From positions 1-13,884 of the forward strand of contig JBCBJZ010000103.1 in assembly GCA_038522635.1 (NCBI GenBank): a stretch of DNA of 13,884 nucleotides, read 5' to 3'. The stretch is from JBCBJZ01 sp038522635 (GTDB taxonomy: Bacteria; Pseudomonadota; Alphaproteobacteria; Rhizobiales; Hyphomicrobiaceae). Position numbers and translations under genes: made by a program. The notes beneath the pieces are model-generated. The model ran no database searches. It saw only the letters and a program-made list of their open reading frames with translations, and was not told the origin of the DNA. Shown here piece by piece: positions 6,610-12,757 of this stretch. Numbering within the stretch: the stretch's first letter is position 1; every line of letters starts with the position of its first letter.

Positions 6610-8022
6610 CTAAACCGTCACCACCCGCAAGTTGTTCGTGGAACCCTCGATGCCGAACGGGATCCCCGCAATAACAACGATCATGTCGCGTGGGCCCGCG
6701 AAGCCCTCAGCCGTCGCGCCCTCGATGCCGCGCTGAACCATCTCGGTGTACGACGCGATTTCTTCCGACGTCACCGAATGTACGCCCCAGAACAAGCTCA
6801 TCTGGCGCGCCACCTGCAAGTTCGGCGTCATGGCCACGATCGGCACAGCGGCACGCTTGCGGGAGATGCGCGCGGCTGTGGTGCCACTTGATGTGAAGGC
6901 CACGATGGCGGTTGCGTGGATCGCATCGGCGACGTCAGCGGCAGCAGCGGAGACCGCGTGAGGCGCGGACATTTCAAGGTCCGGCTGCAGGGCTGCGATG
7001 ATCGAGCGGTATGATTCATCACGCTCGGTGCGACGCACGATGCGGTCCATCATCGTGACCGCTTCGACCGGATACTGCCCGGCCGCACTTTCCGCCGACA
7101 GCATCACCGCGCTTGCACCATCGTACACGGCGGTTGCGACGTCAGACGCTTCAGCGCGCGTGGGCGACGGGTTGGTGATCATCGATTCCAGCATCTGGGT
7201 TGCGATCACCACGGGTTTCGCCGCCAGCCGGCAGGCGCGGATCAATTGCTTTTGCCGCCCCGGCACCTCTTCGGGCGGGATCTCAACGCCAAGATCACCG
7301 CGCGCGACCATGATGGAATCGACCAGCGCAACGATCTCATCGATCGATTCAAGCGCCGACGGCTTCTCGATCTTGGCCATTAGCTTGGCGCGATTGCCGA
7401 CGATCTGGCGCGCTTCGATGATGTCGGAAGGACGCTGCACGAACGACAGCGCGACCCAGTCCACACCCAGCTCAAGACCGAACTCCAGGTCGGCGCGGTC
7501 CTTGTCGGTGAGCGGTGAAAGCTGCAACGCGGTTGCCGGCAGGTTGACGCCCTTGCGGTTCGAGATCGGGCCGGGCACCCGCACCACGGCTTCGATGTAA
7601 TCGCCACCGCACGCCACCGTCTCCAGGCGCACCTTGCCATCGTCGATCAGGATGGGATGGCCCGGCGCGATCGCCTCGATGACCGAAGCGTGCGGCAGCG
7701 GTACGCACGTCTTGTCGCCTTCGGTGCCGTCCAGCACAAAGCGGATCGTATCGCCCGCTTCCAGCATCAGCTTGCCATCTTTGAGCGTACCGAGCCGGAT
7801 CTTCGGGCCCTGCAAATCCTGAAGGACAGCGATCGGCCGGCCGCTTTCCCGCTCCAAACCGCGGATGGCTTCATAGACTTTGGCGTGGTCGTCTTGCGTG
7901 CCGTGCGAGAAGTTGAGACGGAAGACGTCGACACCAGCATGAAAAAGCTGGCGCAATTTCTCAGGCGTGTTCGAAGCGGGACCGACAGTGGCGACGATCT
8001 TGGCCCGGCGGTTTCGTTTCAT
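6610..8022 (-). CDS. pyk: Pyruvate kinase
   Basis: The 470-residue cytosolic enzyme makes pyruvate and ATP from phosphoenolpyruvate and ADP. It is full length. RRAKIVATVGPAS opens the barrel at 5-17, and FRLNFSHG (34-41) carries nucleotide- and potassium-site residues. The active-site signature KLMAKIEKPSALESI holds catalytic K218 and metal ligand E219. ARGDLG lies at 240-245 and TQMLESM at 275-281. A C-terminal allosteric-type domain follows. The frame can be read from 8061, but ATG 8022 is preceded by GAGGAAA three bases upstream of the start and matches where the family begins. By alignment from memory, K84 occupies the place of rabbit muscle E117, which would predict potassium-independent activity. 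It lies between glcF and the glyoxylate aminotransferase. Confidence 0.95.
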   Translation of the reverse strand: MKRNRRAKIVATVGPASNTPEKLRQLFHAGVDVFRLNFSHGTQDDHAKVYEAIRGLERESGRPIAVLQDLQGPKIRLGTLKDGKLMLEAGDTIRFVLDGTEGDKTCVPLPHASVIEAIAPGHPILIDDGKVRLETVACGGDYIEAVVRVPGPISNRKGVNLPATALQLSPLTDKDRADLEFGLELGVDWVALSFVQRPSDIIEARQIVGNRAKLMAKIEKPSALESIDEIVALVDSIMVARGDLGVEIPPEEVPGRQKQLIRACRLAAKPVVIATQMLESMITNPSPTRAEASDVATAVYDGASAVMLSAESAAGQYPVEAVTMMDRIVRRTERDESYRSIIAALQPDLEMSAPHAVSAAAADVADAIHATAIVAFTSSGTTAARISRKRAAVPIVAMTPNLQVARQMSLFWGVHSVTSEEIASYTEMVQRGIEGATAEGFAGPRDMIVVIAGIPFGIEGSTNNLRVVTV

Positions 8023-8025
8023 GGC

Positions 8026-8032
8026 TTTCCTC
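8026..8032 (-). promoter_or_regulatory. Ribosome-binding site GAGGAAA for pyruvate kinase
   Basis: On the minus strand GAGGAAA ends 3 bp before ATG 8022, and its GAGG core is 6 bp away. It supports the shorter 470-residue product over the frame from 8061. Confidence 0.55.
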
Positions 8033-8098
8033 GCGTTGCCTGGCCCCATGAGGGCAGCCACGAAACCTTCGCGGCGATGTCCCTATGCCAGGGTTTTA

Positions 8099-8104
8099 TG
8101 TCAA
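8099..8104 (-). promoter_or_regulatory. Possible -35 element of a pyk promoter
   Basis: A perfect TTGACA on the minus strand lies in the 116-bp gap between glcF and pyk, 76 bp before the pyk start. No good TATAAT-like hexamer sits 16-18 bp downstream; CATAGG occurs at a 12-bp spacing. It is a candidate only, suggesting pyk may have its own promoter. Confidence 0.3.
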
Positions 8105-8138
8105 TGGCTCAAGCCGCAGCATCCGTGCCGCGATGCGC

Positions 8139-9491
8139 TTAGGCGGCCGAACGGTCGATGAAATCTTCCGCCGTCGCGCCGCGCGATGTCATCCGTGCCA
8201 CCAACGGCTCCAGCGCTTCAGGCACCTCCCCGCCGGTGGCCCAGTCCAGCACTTCAACCGTGTGCACCACCGGCTGCGTCACCGCCTGCCCGATCTGCAC
8301 CATACAGCCGAGGTTCCCCGCGGCGACCACGTCAGCGCCTGTGCTCGCGATGTTACCGGCCTTGCGTGCCTGCAATTGCCTGGCAAGTTCGGGCTGTAAC
8401 AAGTTGTAAGTGCCCGCCGAGCCGCAACAGATATGACTTTCAGGAACTGGCACCACGTCGAGGCCTGCTTCGCCCAGCAGACGCTGGGGCACGCTTGTGA
8501 TCTTCTGGCCGTGCTGCATCGAGCAGGCCGAATGATACGCGACCTTAAGCGGCGGCAACGTTCGGGTCACGTTGAGGCCGAGCGTCGCCATGACTTCGGT
8601 CACATCACGCGTCATCGCCGCGATTGTGGAAGCGCGCTCCGCCATCGCAGGGTCATTGGCGAACATCGCGCCGTAGTCTTTGACCGTCGTCCCGCAGCCT
8701 GACGTGTTGATGATGATGTGGTCGAGGCCACCTTCTTCCTTGATGCGCCACCACGCTTCGATGTTGCGCTTCGCAGCGCGATGGGATGCCGCCGTATCGC
8801 CCATATGATGCACCAACGCGCCGCAGCAGCCAGCCCCCCTCGCCACCACCACTTCCACACCGTGCCGCGTCAGCAGATTGACCGTCGCTTCGTTGATCGT
8901 GGGTGCGAGCGCCTTTTGCGCGCAGCCGTTCAGCAGCGCAACGCGCATCCGCCGTGGCCCTTGTGCGGGGAGCACCTGCGGACGGTCCACCGGCGAGGGC
9001 GAAGGAATCGCCCCCGGTGCCATGGCAACCAGGCCCTTCAGCCGACCGGGCATATACCGCGCGAGCGGTCGCGCGAGACCCGCGCCTAAAAGGGCCAGCC
9101 GGAACAATGCCGGGCGCGGCAGCACGAGCGACAACAGCCAACGCAACGCACGATCGCCCAGCGGCCGCTTGTACGTCTCATGCACATGCGCGCGCGCGTG
9201 ATCGATCAGATGCATGTAGTGCACGCCCGACGGACAGGTCGTCATGCACGACAGACAAGACAAACACCGATCCAGGTGGCGCACCGTACGCGCATCCGCG
9301 TCGCGCTCGTTCTCGAGCATGTCCTTGATGAGATAGATGCGCCCACGCGGACTATCGAGTTCATCGCCACGTAAAAGAAAGGTCGGACAGGTCGCGGTGC
9401 AGAACCCGCAGTGGACGCAGCGCCGCAGGATCTCATTCGCACGCGCGATCTGAGGGTCAGCCAGTTGCTGGGGCGAGAAATTGGTTTCCAT
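8139..9491 (-). CDS. glcF: Glycolate oxidase iron-sulfur subunit GlcF
   Basis: The 450-residue protein is the electron-transfer subunit of glycolate dehydrogenase, which oxidises glycolate to glyoxylate at the inner membrane together with FAD subunits GlcD and GlcE. Two ferredoxin-type 4Fe-4S motifs are intact: CVHCGFCTATCP at 25-36 and CLSCLSCMTTCP at 76-87. Two CCG-domain cores follow, GCCGALVHHMG and ICCGSAGTYN, as in heterodisulfide-reductase-like proteins. The start METNFSPQQLADP is typical of GlcF. No strong ribosome site is visible, only a purine-rich leader. The odd point is context: glcD and glcE normally precede glcF, but here dapB does, across a 155-bp gap. Downstream lies pyk at 116 bp. 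Confidence 0.92.
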   Translation of the reverse strand: METNFSPQQLADPQIARANEILRRCVHCGFCTATCPTFLLRGDELDSPRGRIYLIKDMLENERDADARTVRHLDRCLSCLSCMTTCPSGVHYMHLIDHARAHVHETYKRPLGDRALRWLLSLVLPRPALFRLALLGAGLARPLARYMPGRLKGLVAMAPGAIPSPSPVDRPQVLPAQGPRRMRVALLNGCAQKALAPTINEATVNLLTRHGVEVVVARGAGCCGALVHHMGDTAASHRAAKRNIEAWWRIKEEGGLDHIIINTSGCGTTVKDYGAMFANDPAMAERASTIAAMTRDVTEVMATLGLNVTRTLPPLKVAYHSACSMQHGQKITSVPQRLLGEAGLDVVPVPESHICCGSAGTYNLLQPELARQLQARKAGNIASTGADVVAAGNLGCMVQIGQAVTQPVVHTVEVLDWATGGEVPEALEPLVARMTSRGATAEDFIDRSAA

Positions 9492-9600
9492 GATTTGTCT
9501 GTTCGGGGCTCATCGCTATCGGGTTCGTCTGGTTCGTTCGCTTGTGTTGCTTCGCGAGTGATCTCGATGGGCATGCGACGCGCACAAAGCGATACGTCCA

Positions 9601-9627
9601 AACAACGTCACGCACGCACCGACGTTG
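9601..9627 (-). terminator. Possible weak terminator after dapB
   Basis: On the minus strand CAACGTC (9627-9621) and GACGTTG (9609-9603) form a perfect 7-bp stem with an 11-nt loop, followed by TTT. It starts about 20 bp after the dapB stop. The stem is only moderately GC-rich and the T-run is short. Alternatively, it is an operator for glcF. Either reading would separate glcF from dapB. Confidence 0.35.
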
Positions 9628-9646
9628 CACATTGACCCACCGGCGT

Positions 9647-10498
9647 TCAAAGCCCCAGCACATCATTCATCGCATAAAGTCCGGGCGGCCGCTTGCGCGC
9701 CCAAAGGGCAGCCTTCACGGCGCCGCGCGCGAAGATGTCTCGGTCGTCGGCCTTATGGGTCAGTTCGATGCGCTCGCCCTCGCTGGCGAACACCACCGTA
9801 TGATCGCCCACCACGCCGCCGCCACGCAAGGTCGCAAAGCCGATTGCACCGGGCGGACGCGGTCCGGTATGCCCATCGCGTACCCGTACGGACTGGTCCG
9901 CAAGCACAACGTTGCGCCCGGCCGCCGCCGCTTCGCCCAGCATCAATGCTGTGCCGGAAGGCGCATCGACCTTGTGGCGATGGTGCATTTCGACGACCTC
10001 GATATCGAAGTCCGCATCGAGCGCTTCGGCCACCTTCCGGGTGAGCGCGGTCAACAAATTCACGCCAAGGCTCATGTTGCCAGCCTTGACGATCGCAGCA
10101 CCTTTGGCCGCGTCCGCCAACGCCTCTTCATGGCGCGGCTCAAACCCCGTGGTGCCGATGATATGGCGCAGGCCCCTTGCAGCCGCGGCTTGCGCGAAAG
10201 CGACGCTCGCATCGGGCGCCGTGAAATCGAGGATACCGTCGCAGCCCTCGGCATCGAAGGCGTCCCAGGTGGCAACGGTGATGCCGGGCTCAATCTCTTG
10301 CACCAAGATCGATGCGTCCTGGCCGACGGCCGCCATGCCATCGCGCTCGATCGCGGCAACCAGCACACAGGCCGGCTGCTGCGTAACCGCGCGCATCAGC
10401 GCCCGCCCCATCCGACCACTGCAGCCGACAACGGCAAGACGCATCGGCCCGTCGTTACCTCCTGCGCCGGGCATCGCTTGTCCGTTGGTCTCGCTCAT
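9647..10498 (-). CDS. dapB: 4-hydroxy-tetrahydrodipicolinate reductase DapB
   Basis: The 283-residue enzyme reduces 4-hydroxy-tetrahydrodipicolinate with NAD(P)H in the diaminopimelate and lysine pathway, in the cytosol. The nucleotide-binding loop is LAVVGCSGRMGRAL (about 21-34). The catalytic and substrate-binding segment EMHHRHKVDAPSGTAL is complete, with the histidine pair, the lysine and DAPSGTA. ATG 10498 overlaps the ppa stop as ATGA, which suggests translational coupling. However, the usual DapB start corresponds to M19 (ATG 10444), and a perfect AGGAGG lies 13 bp before that ATG. The first 18 residues are glycine-rich and lack family similarity. I kept 10498, but a 265-residue product from 10444 is a real alternative. 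Confidence 0.95.
   Translation of the reverse strand: MSETNGQAMPGAGGNDGPMRLAVVGCSGRMGRALMRAVTQQPACVLVAAIERDGMAAVGQDASILVQEIEPGITVATWDAFDAEGCDGILDFTAPDASVAFAQAAAARGLRHIIGTTGFEPRHEEALADAAKGAAIVKAGNMSLGVNLLTALTRKVAEALDADFDIEVVEMHHRHKVDAPSGTALMLGEAAAAGRNVVLADQSVRVRDGHTGPRPPGAIGFATLRGGGVVGDHTVVFASEGERIELTHKADDRDIFARGAVKAALWARKRPPGLYAMNDVLGL
10458..10463 (-). promoter_or_regulatory. Perfect AGGAGG inside the dapB N-terminus
   Basis: AGGAGG followed by TAA-like bases lies on the minus strand 13 bp before ATG 10444. This spacing is longer than the usual 5-10 bp. It could drive the shorter DapB or be chance within Ala-Gly-Gly codons. Confidence 0.35.
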
Positions 10499-11040
10499 GC
10501 ACCGGACGCCTTCTGCACGGCCGCCCGCTCGATCGACTCGCCGATCATGCGACGCGCTTCGGCTGCATCACCCCAATGGTGGATCTTCACCCACTTGCCT
10601 TCTTCGAGGTCTTTGTAGTGACCGAAGAAATGCTCGATCTGCTGCACCGTGATCGCCGGCAGGTCTTGATAGGACTTCACACCCTCGTAACGCCGGGTGG
10701 TCGCCGTGTTCGGCACCGCGATCACCTTCTCATCGCCACCGCCATCGTCTTCCATCACCAACACGCCGATCGCGCGGCAATTGATGATCGCACCCGGCAC
10801 GATCGCGCGCGTGTTGCAAACGAGGACGTCGATCGGATCATTGTCGGCAGCAAGGGTGTGAGGCACGAAGCCGTAGTTCCCCGGATAGCGCATGGGCGTG
10901 TAGAGGAAGCGGTCCACCATCAGCGCGCCCGACGCCTTGTCGAGTTCGTATTTAATCGGCTCGCCGCCGATGGGCACTTCGATGATGACGTTGATGTCAT
11001 CGGGTGGATTGACGCCGATCGGGACTGCGTCGATGCGCAT
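10495..11040 (-). CDS. ppa: Inorganic pyrophosphatase (family I)
   Basis: The 181-residue cytosolic enzyme hydrolyses pyrophosphate to phosphate and so pulls biosynthetic reactions forward. The metal-binding signature DNDPIDV lies at 66-72. K30, the YELD segment (31-34), R44 and YPGNYGFVP (52-60) match active-site positions of bacterial hexameric PPases. KSYQDLP and the HYKDLEEGKWVK tail are also family-typical. Length is normal. ATG 11040 has GGAG 6 bp upstream, while the frame extends to a TTG at 11052 that would overlap this site. Its stop overlaps the dapB start as ATGA. Pairing with dapB is compact, but no shared pathway beyond general biosynthesis is implied. Confidence 0.95.
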   Translation of the reverse strand: MRIDAVPIGVNPPDDINVIIEVPIGGEPIKYELDKASGALMVDRFLYTPMRYPGNYGFVPHTLAADNDPIDVLVCNTRAIVPGAIINCRAIGVLVMEDDGGGDEKVIAVPNTATTRRYEGVKSYQDLPAITVQQIEHFFGHYKDLEEGKWVKIHHWGDAAEARRMIGESIERAAVQKASGA

Positions 11041-11275
11041 GGGCGGCTCCAAATTGTATGATGTACGATCGAGAGACGAGGAACGATGAAGCTCCTGAAG
11101 GACCGCGCACGAAGCGGCCTACCCGCAGTGCTTCACAGGTCGTTCAGCGCGCCCGTTCGGCTTAGCTCACGCGGCACGTTGCGGTTCGCTTCAGGTTGAA
11201 GCGGAACTGACATCTCCGCTTTTGTTGTGTCGCCCATCTTTCGCATCAGGCGATCCCACCTGAAGCGGATGAACT
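11041..11275. other. Gap upstream of ppa with repeated GAAGCGG motifs
   Basis: No convincing gene lies here. GAAGCGG occurs on the plus strand at 11111-11117, 11198-11204 and 11262-11268. Inverted partners are CGCTTCA at 11187-11193 and TCCGCTT at 11214-11220. A further imperfect hairpin (8-bp arms, one mismatch) spans 11243-11266, directly after the GNAT gene stop. The gap would serve as leader of ppa and trailer of the GNAT gene. Confidence 0.5.
11187..11220. repeat. Two overlapping, mutually exclusive inverted repeats
   Basis: Arm pair one is CGCTTCA (11187-11193) with TGAAGCG (11197-11203) over a GGT loop. Arm pair two is AAGCGGA (11199-11205) with TCCGCTT (11214-11220) over a 9-nt loop. 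Both are perfect 7-bp stems, and they share 11199-11203, so only one can form at a time. On the plus strand the second stem runs into TTTTGTTGTG, resembling an intrinsic terminator. No plus-strand gene is visible. Confidence 0.6.
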
Positions 11276-11785
11276 CTAATGCCAGGCGAACGCAACCTTT
11301 TCCAATTCACGCCCACCGATGGTATCGACGGCTTCGGCGACCGGGCGACCGCCCCGATTCCAATAGAACGCGCAGGCCTTGTCGTTCTCCAAAATGGCCC
11401 AAATGACAAGGCCACGCAGTTGACGTTGGTCCAGATACTGGCGCGCCGCCTCAAACAGGTGTTCCCCGTAACCGAGCCCTTGGTGGTCGGGATCGATGTA
11501 CAGCTCGTAGATTTCGCCCTGGTACTCGCCCTTGCTGCGCGACAATCCGCAGGTGCAATAGCCAACGATGGTGTCGCCAACCTTGAGCACAAAGGTGCCC
11601 CCGCTGCGGCGCAACGCACGACGCCACCAGCCGGCAGCCCGCTGCGAAATCATCGTCTCCAGATGGAGGTGGGGAATGATGCCTTGGTAGGCGTTACGCC
11701 AGGACGCGGCGAAGATATCTGCCAGCAGCTTGGCATCGCCGACACGCGCTTTGCGGATACTGACTTCGGACCTGGACTGTAACAT
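11276..11785 (-). CDS. GNAT family N-acetyltransferase
   Basis: The 169-residue cytosolic protein is a single GNAT domain that would transfer acetyl from acetyl-CoA to an amine. It begins with the beta-1 segment VSIRKARVGDAKLLADIFAA. The acetyl-CoA site is YELYIDPDHQGLGYGEHLFEAA, in which QGLGYG is the pyrophosphate-binding loop of motif A. A C-terminal AILENDKACAFYWNRGG matches motif B. The acceptor is unknown; RimI-like and antibiotic-modifying functions are both only guesses. ATG 11785 has GAGGGT immediately before it. It lies between the phasin terminator and the ppa leader and appears monocistronic. Confidence 0.85.
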   Translation of the reverse strand: MLQSRSEVSIRKARVGDAKLLADIFAASWRNAYQGIIPHLHLETMISQRAAGWWRRALRRSGGTFVLKVGDTIVGYCTCGLSRSKGEYQGEIYELYIDPDHQGLGYGEHLFEAARQYLDQRQLRGLVIWAILENDKACAFYWNRGGRPVAEAVDTIGGRELEKVAFAWH

Positions 11786-11791
11786 ACCCTC

Positions 11792-11825
11792 ACTATAGCG
11801 CGGTGATTCGCGGTTGGCTTGTCAA
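11792..11825 (-). promoter_or_regulatory. Possible promoter of the GNAT gene
   Basis: On the minus strand a perfect TTGACA (11825-11820) and TATAGT (11797-11792, five of six to TATAAT) are separated by 22 bp. That is longer than the usual 17 bp. The -10-like hexamer ends six bases before the ATG, so transcription would begin almost at the start codon. Confidence 0.3.
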
Positions 11826-11870
11826 AACTGGCACTTTTTTATGCCCGCCGCTGCGAGGGTATATTTCCAG

Positions 11871-11914
11871 AAAAAACCCCGGCCGCAAGCCTCTGAAAAG
11901 GCCCACAACCGGGG
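11871..11914 (-). terminator. Intrinsic terminator of the phasin gene
   Basis: On the minus strand CCCCGG (11914-11909) pairs with CCGGGG (11882-11877), with an inner GCCT/AGGC helix. The stem is followed directly by six T residues (11876-11871). It begins about 70 bp after the phasin stop and ends before the GNAT promoter region, so it separates the two transcripts. Confidence 0.75.
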
Positions 11915-11984
11915 TGATCAGGTCGCTGCGCGCAGGTTGCAGGGGCGCTTCTTGAACCCCCACAGCCGACGGCGGTCAAACAGC

Positions 11985-12467
11985 TTAGCGCTTGGCTTTC
12001 GAAGCCGCTTTTTTGACCGGCTGAGCCTGGGCGGCAGTTGCCGTTGCAGCAGCTGAGCTCATCGTTTGGAAGGCTTCCTGCGCGATCTGCGTGGAAAGCT
12101 CCATGAACTCCTGCGTTTGCTTACCAGCGACGTTCACCTGCTGCTGGAAGAAGTCAGCCTGCAGACGGACGGCTTCCGGCATCGTACGAGCGCGAACGAT
12201 CTCTTCAGCGGCGTCAAACGCAGCCATCGTGTTGGCGGTCATGTTCTCCATGGCCTTCTCGCCAAGCGTGCGCATGCCAACGTGAGCGGCATCGAACATC
12301 TGACCAGCAACTTTCGACTGGTTGTGTGCGGTCTCAGCGAACTGGTCGTAGGCGGCGCGCGAGTTGATCACGGTCTCTTCCGCCATGGCCTGCACGTTTT
12401 CCGGGATGCGAGCTTCTTTGGCGAACTCGAGCATTTTGTCGGCTTGCATTTTCATCTGTTCGTTCAT
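11985..12467 (-). CDS. Phasin family protein
   Basis: The 160-residue protein is a Phasin_2-type protein that coats polyhydroxyalkanoate granules. It is almost wholly helical, free of proline except near the ends, and rich in Ala, Met, Gln and Glu. The family core lies around EETVINSRAAYDQFAETAH and DAAHVGMRTLGEKAMENM, followed by the ADFFQQQVNVAGKQTQEF helix. The tail PVKKAASKAKR is basic, suggesting contact with DNA or the granule surface. The frame extends to 12512, but ATG 12467 has AAAGGA 7 bp upstream (12475-12480) and starts the conserved MNEQMKMQADKM. A terminator follows. No PHA synthase is in the window. The upstream region carries repeats that may be control sites. Confidence 0.85.
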   Translation of the reverse strand: MNEQMKMQADKMLEFAKEARIPENVQAMAEETVINSRAAYDQFAETAHNQSKVAGQMFDAAHVGMRTLGEKAMENMTANTMAAFDAAEEIVRARTMPEAVRLQADFFQQQVNVAGKQTQEFMELSTQIAQEAFQTMSSAAATATAAQAQPVKKAASKAKR

Positions 12468-12609
12468 TGTGAGGTCCTTTCGGCGAGCGGGGTCTGCGGT
12501 GGGTGGCTCCATGAGCCGTCTTTGGCTTTTGTGGAAGCGTCGAACACGCCATCGATGATGGGCTTGCCGCTTTCACGATCATCTGATGACCAACAGGTAA
12601 GTGATTTGA

Positions 12610-12622
12610 TTGTGCAGTGCAA
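12610..12622. promoter_or_regulatory. Candidate PhaR-type operator upstream of the phasin gene
   Basis: The 13-mer TTGTGCAGTGCAA has TTG/CAA ends and a TGCA-G-TGCA core. It lies about 142 bp before the phasin start. PhaR-type repressors of polyhydroxyalkanoate genes are known to bind TGC/GCA-containing sites before phasin genes. The resemblance is from memory and the match is approximate. Confidence 0.35.
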
Positions 12623-12670
12623 CATCGCTCCGCCGCACCGCCGCATTTTTTGGCATTAGACTTTCGTATA

Positions 12671-12697
12671 AGACAGTGTGAGACAGTGTGAGACAGT
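12671..12697. repeat. 10-bp tandem direct repeat upstream of the phasin gene
   Basis: The unit AGACAGTGTG occurs twice exactly and is followed by a partial third copy, AGACAGT (2.7 units). On the minus strand this gives three CTGTC blocks at a 10-bp period, one DNA turn apart, followed by TATACG. It lies between the helicase and phasin genes. Confidence 0.7.
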
Positions 12698-12757
12698 CGC
12701 CGCCCGCACCCGAGCCCCCACCGCCGACCTGCTGCGAACCGCATCAAGCGCCGCGCA

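Noticed and set aside
11053..11058. TACAAT on the minus strand as the -10 of a ppa promoter
   Set aside because: Transcription would start inside or after the GGAG ribosome site at 11047-11050, and no -35 is visible at the right spacing.
12066..12659. 197-residue plus-strand frame opposite the phasin gene
   Set aside because: It is complementary to the phasin coding sequence, which has its own ribosome site, terminator and family composition.
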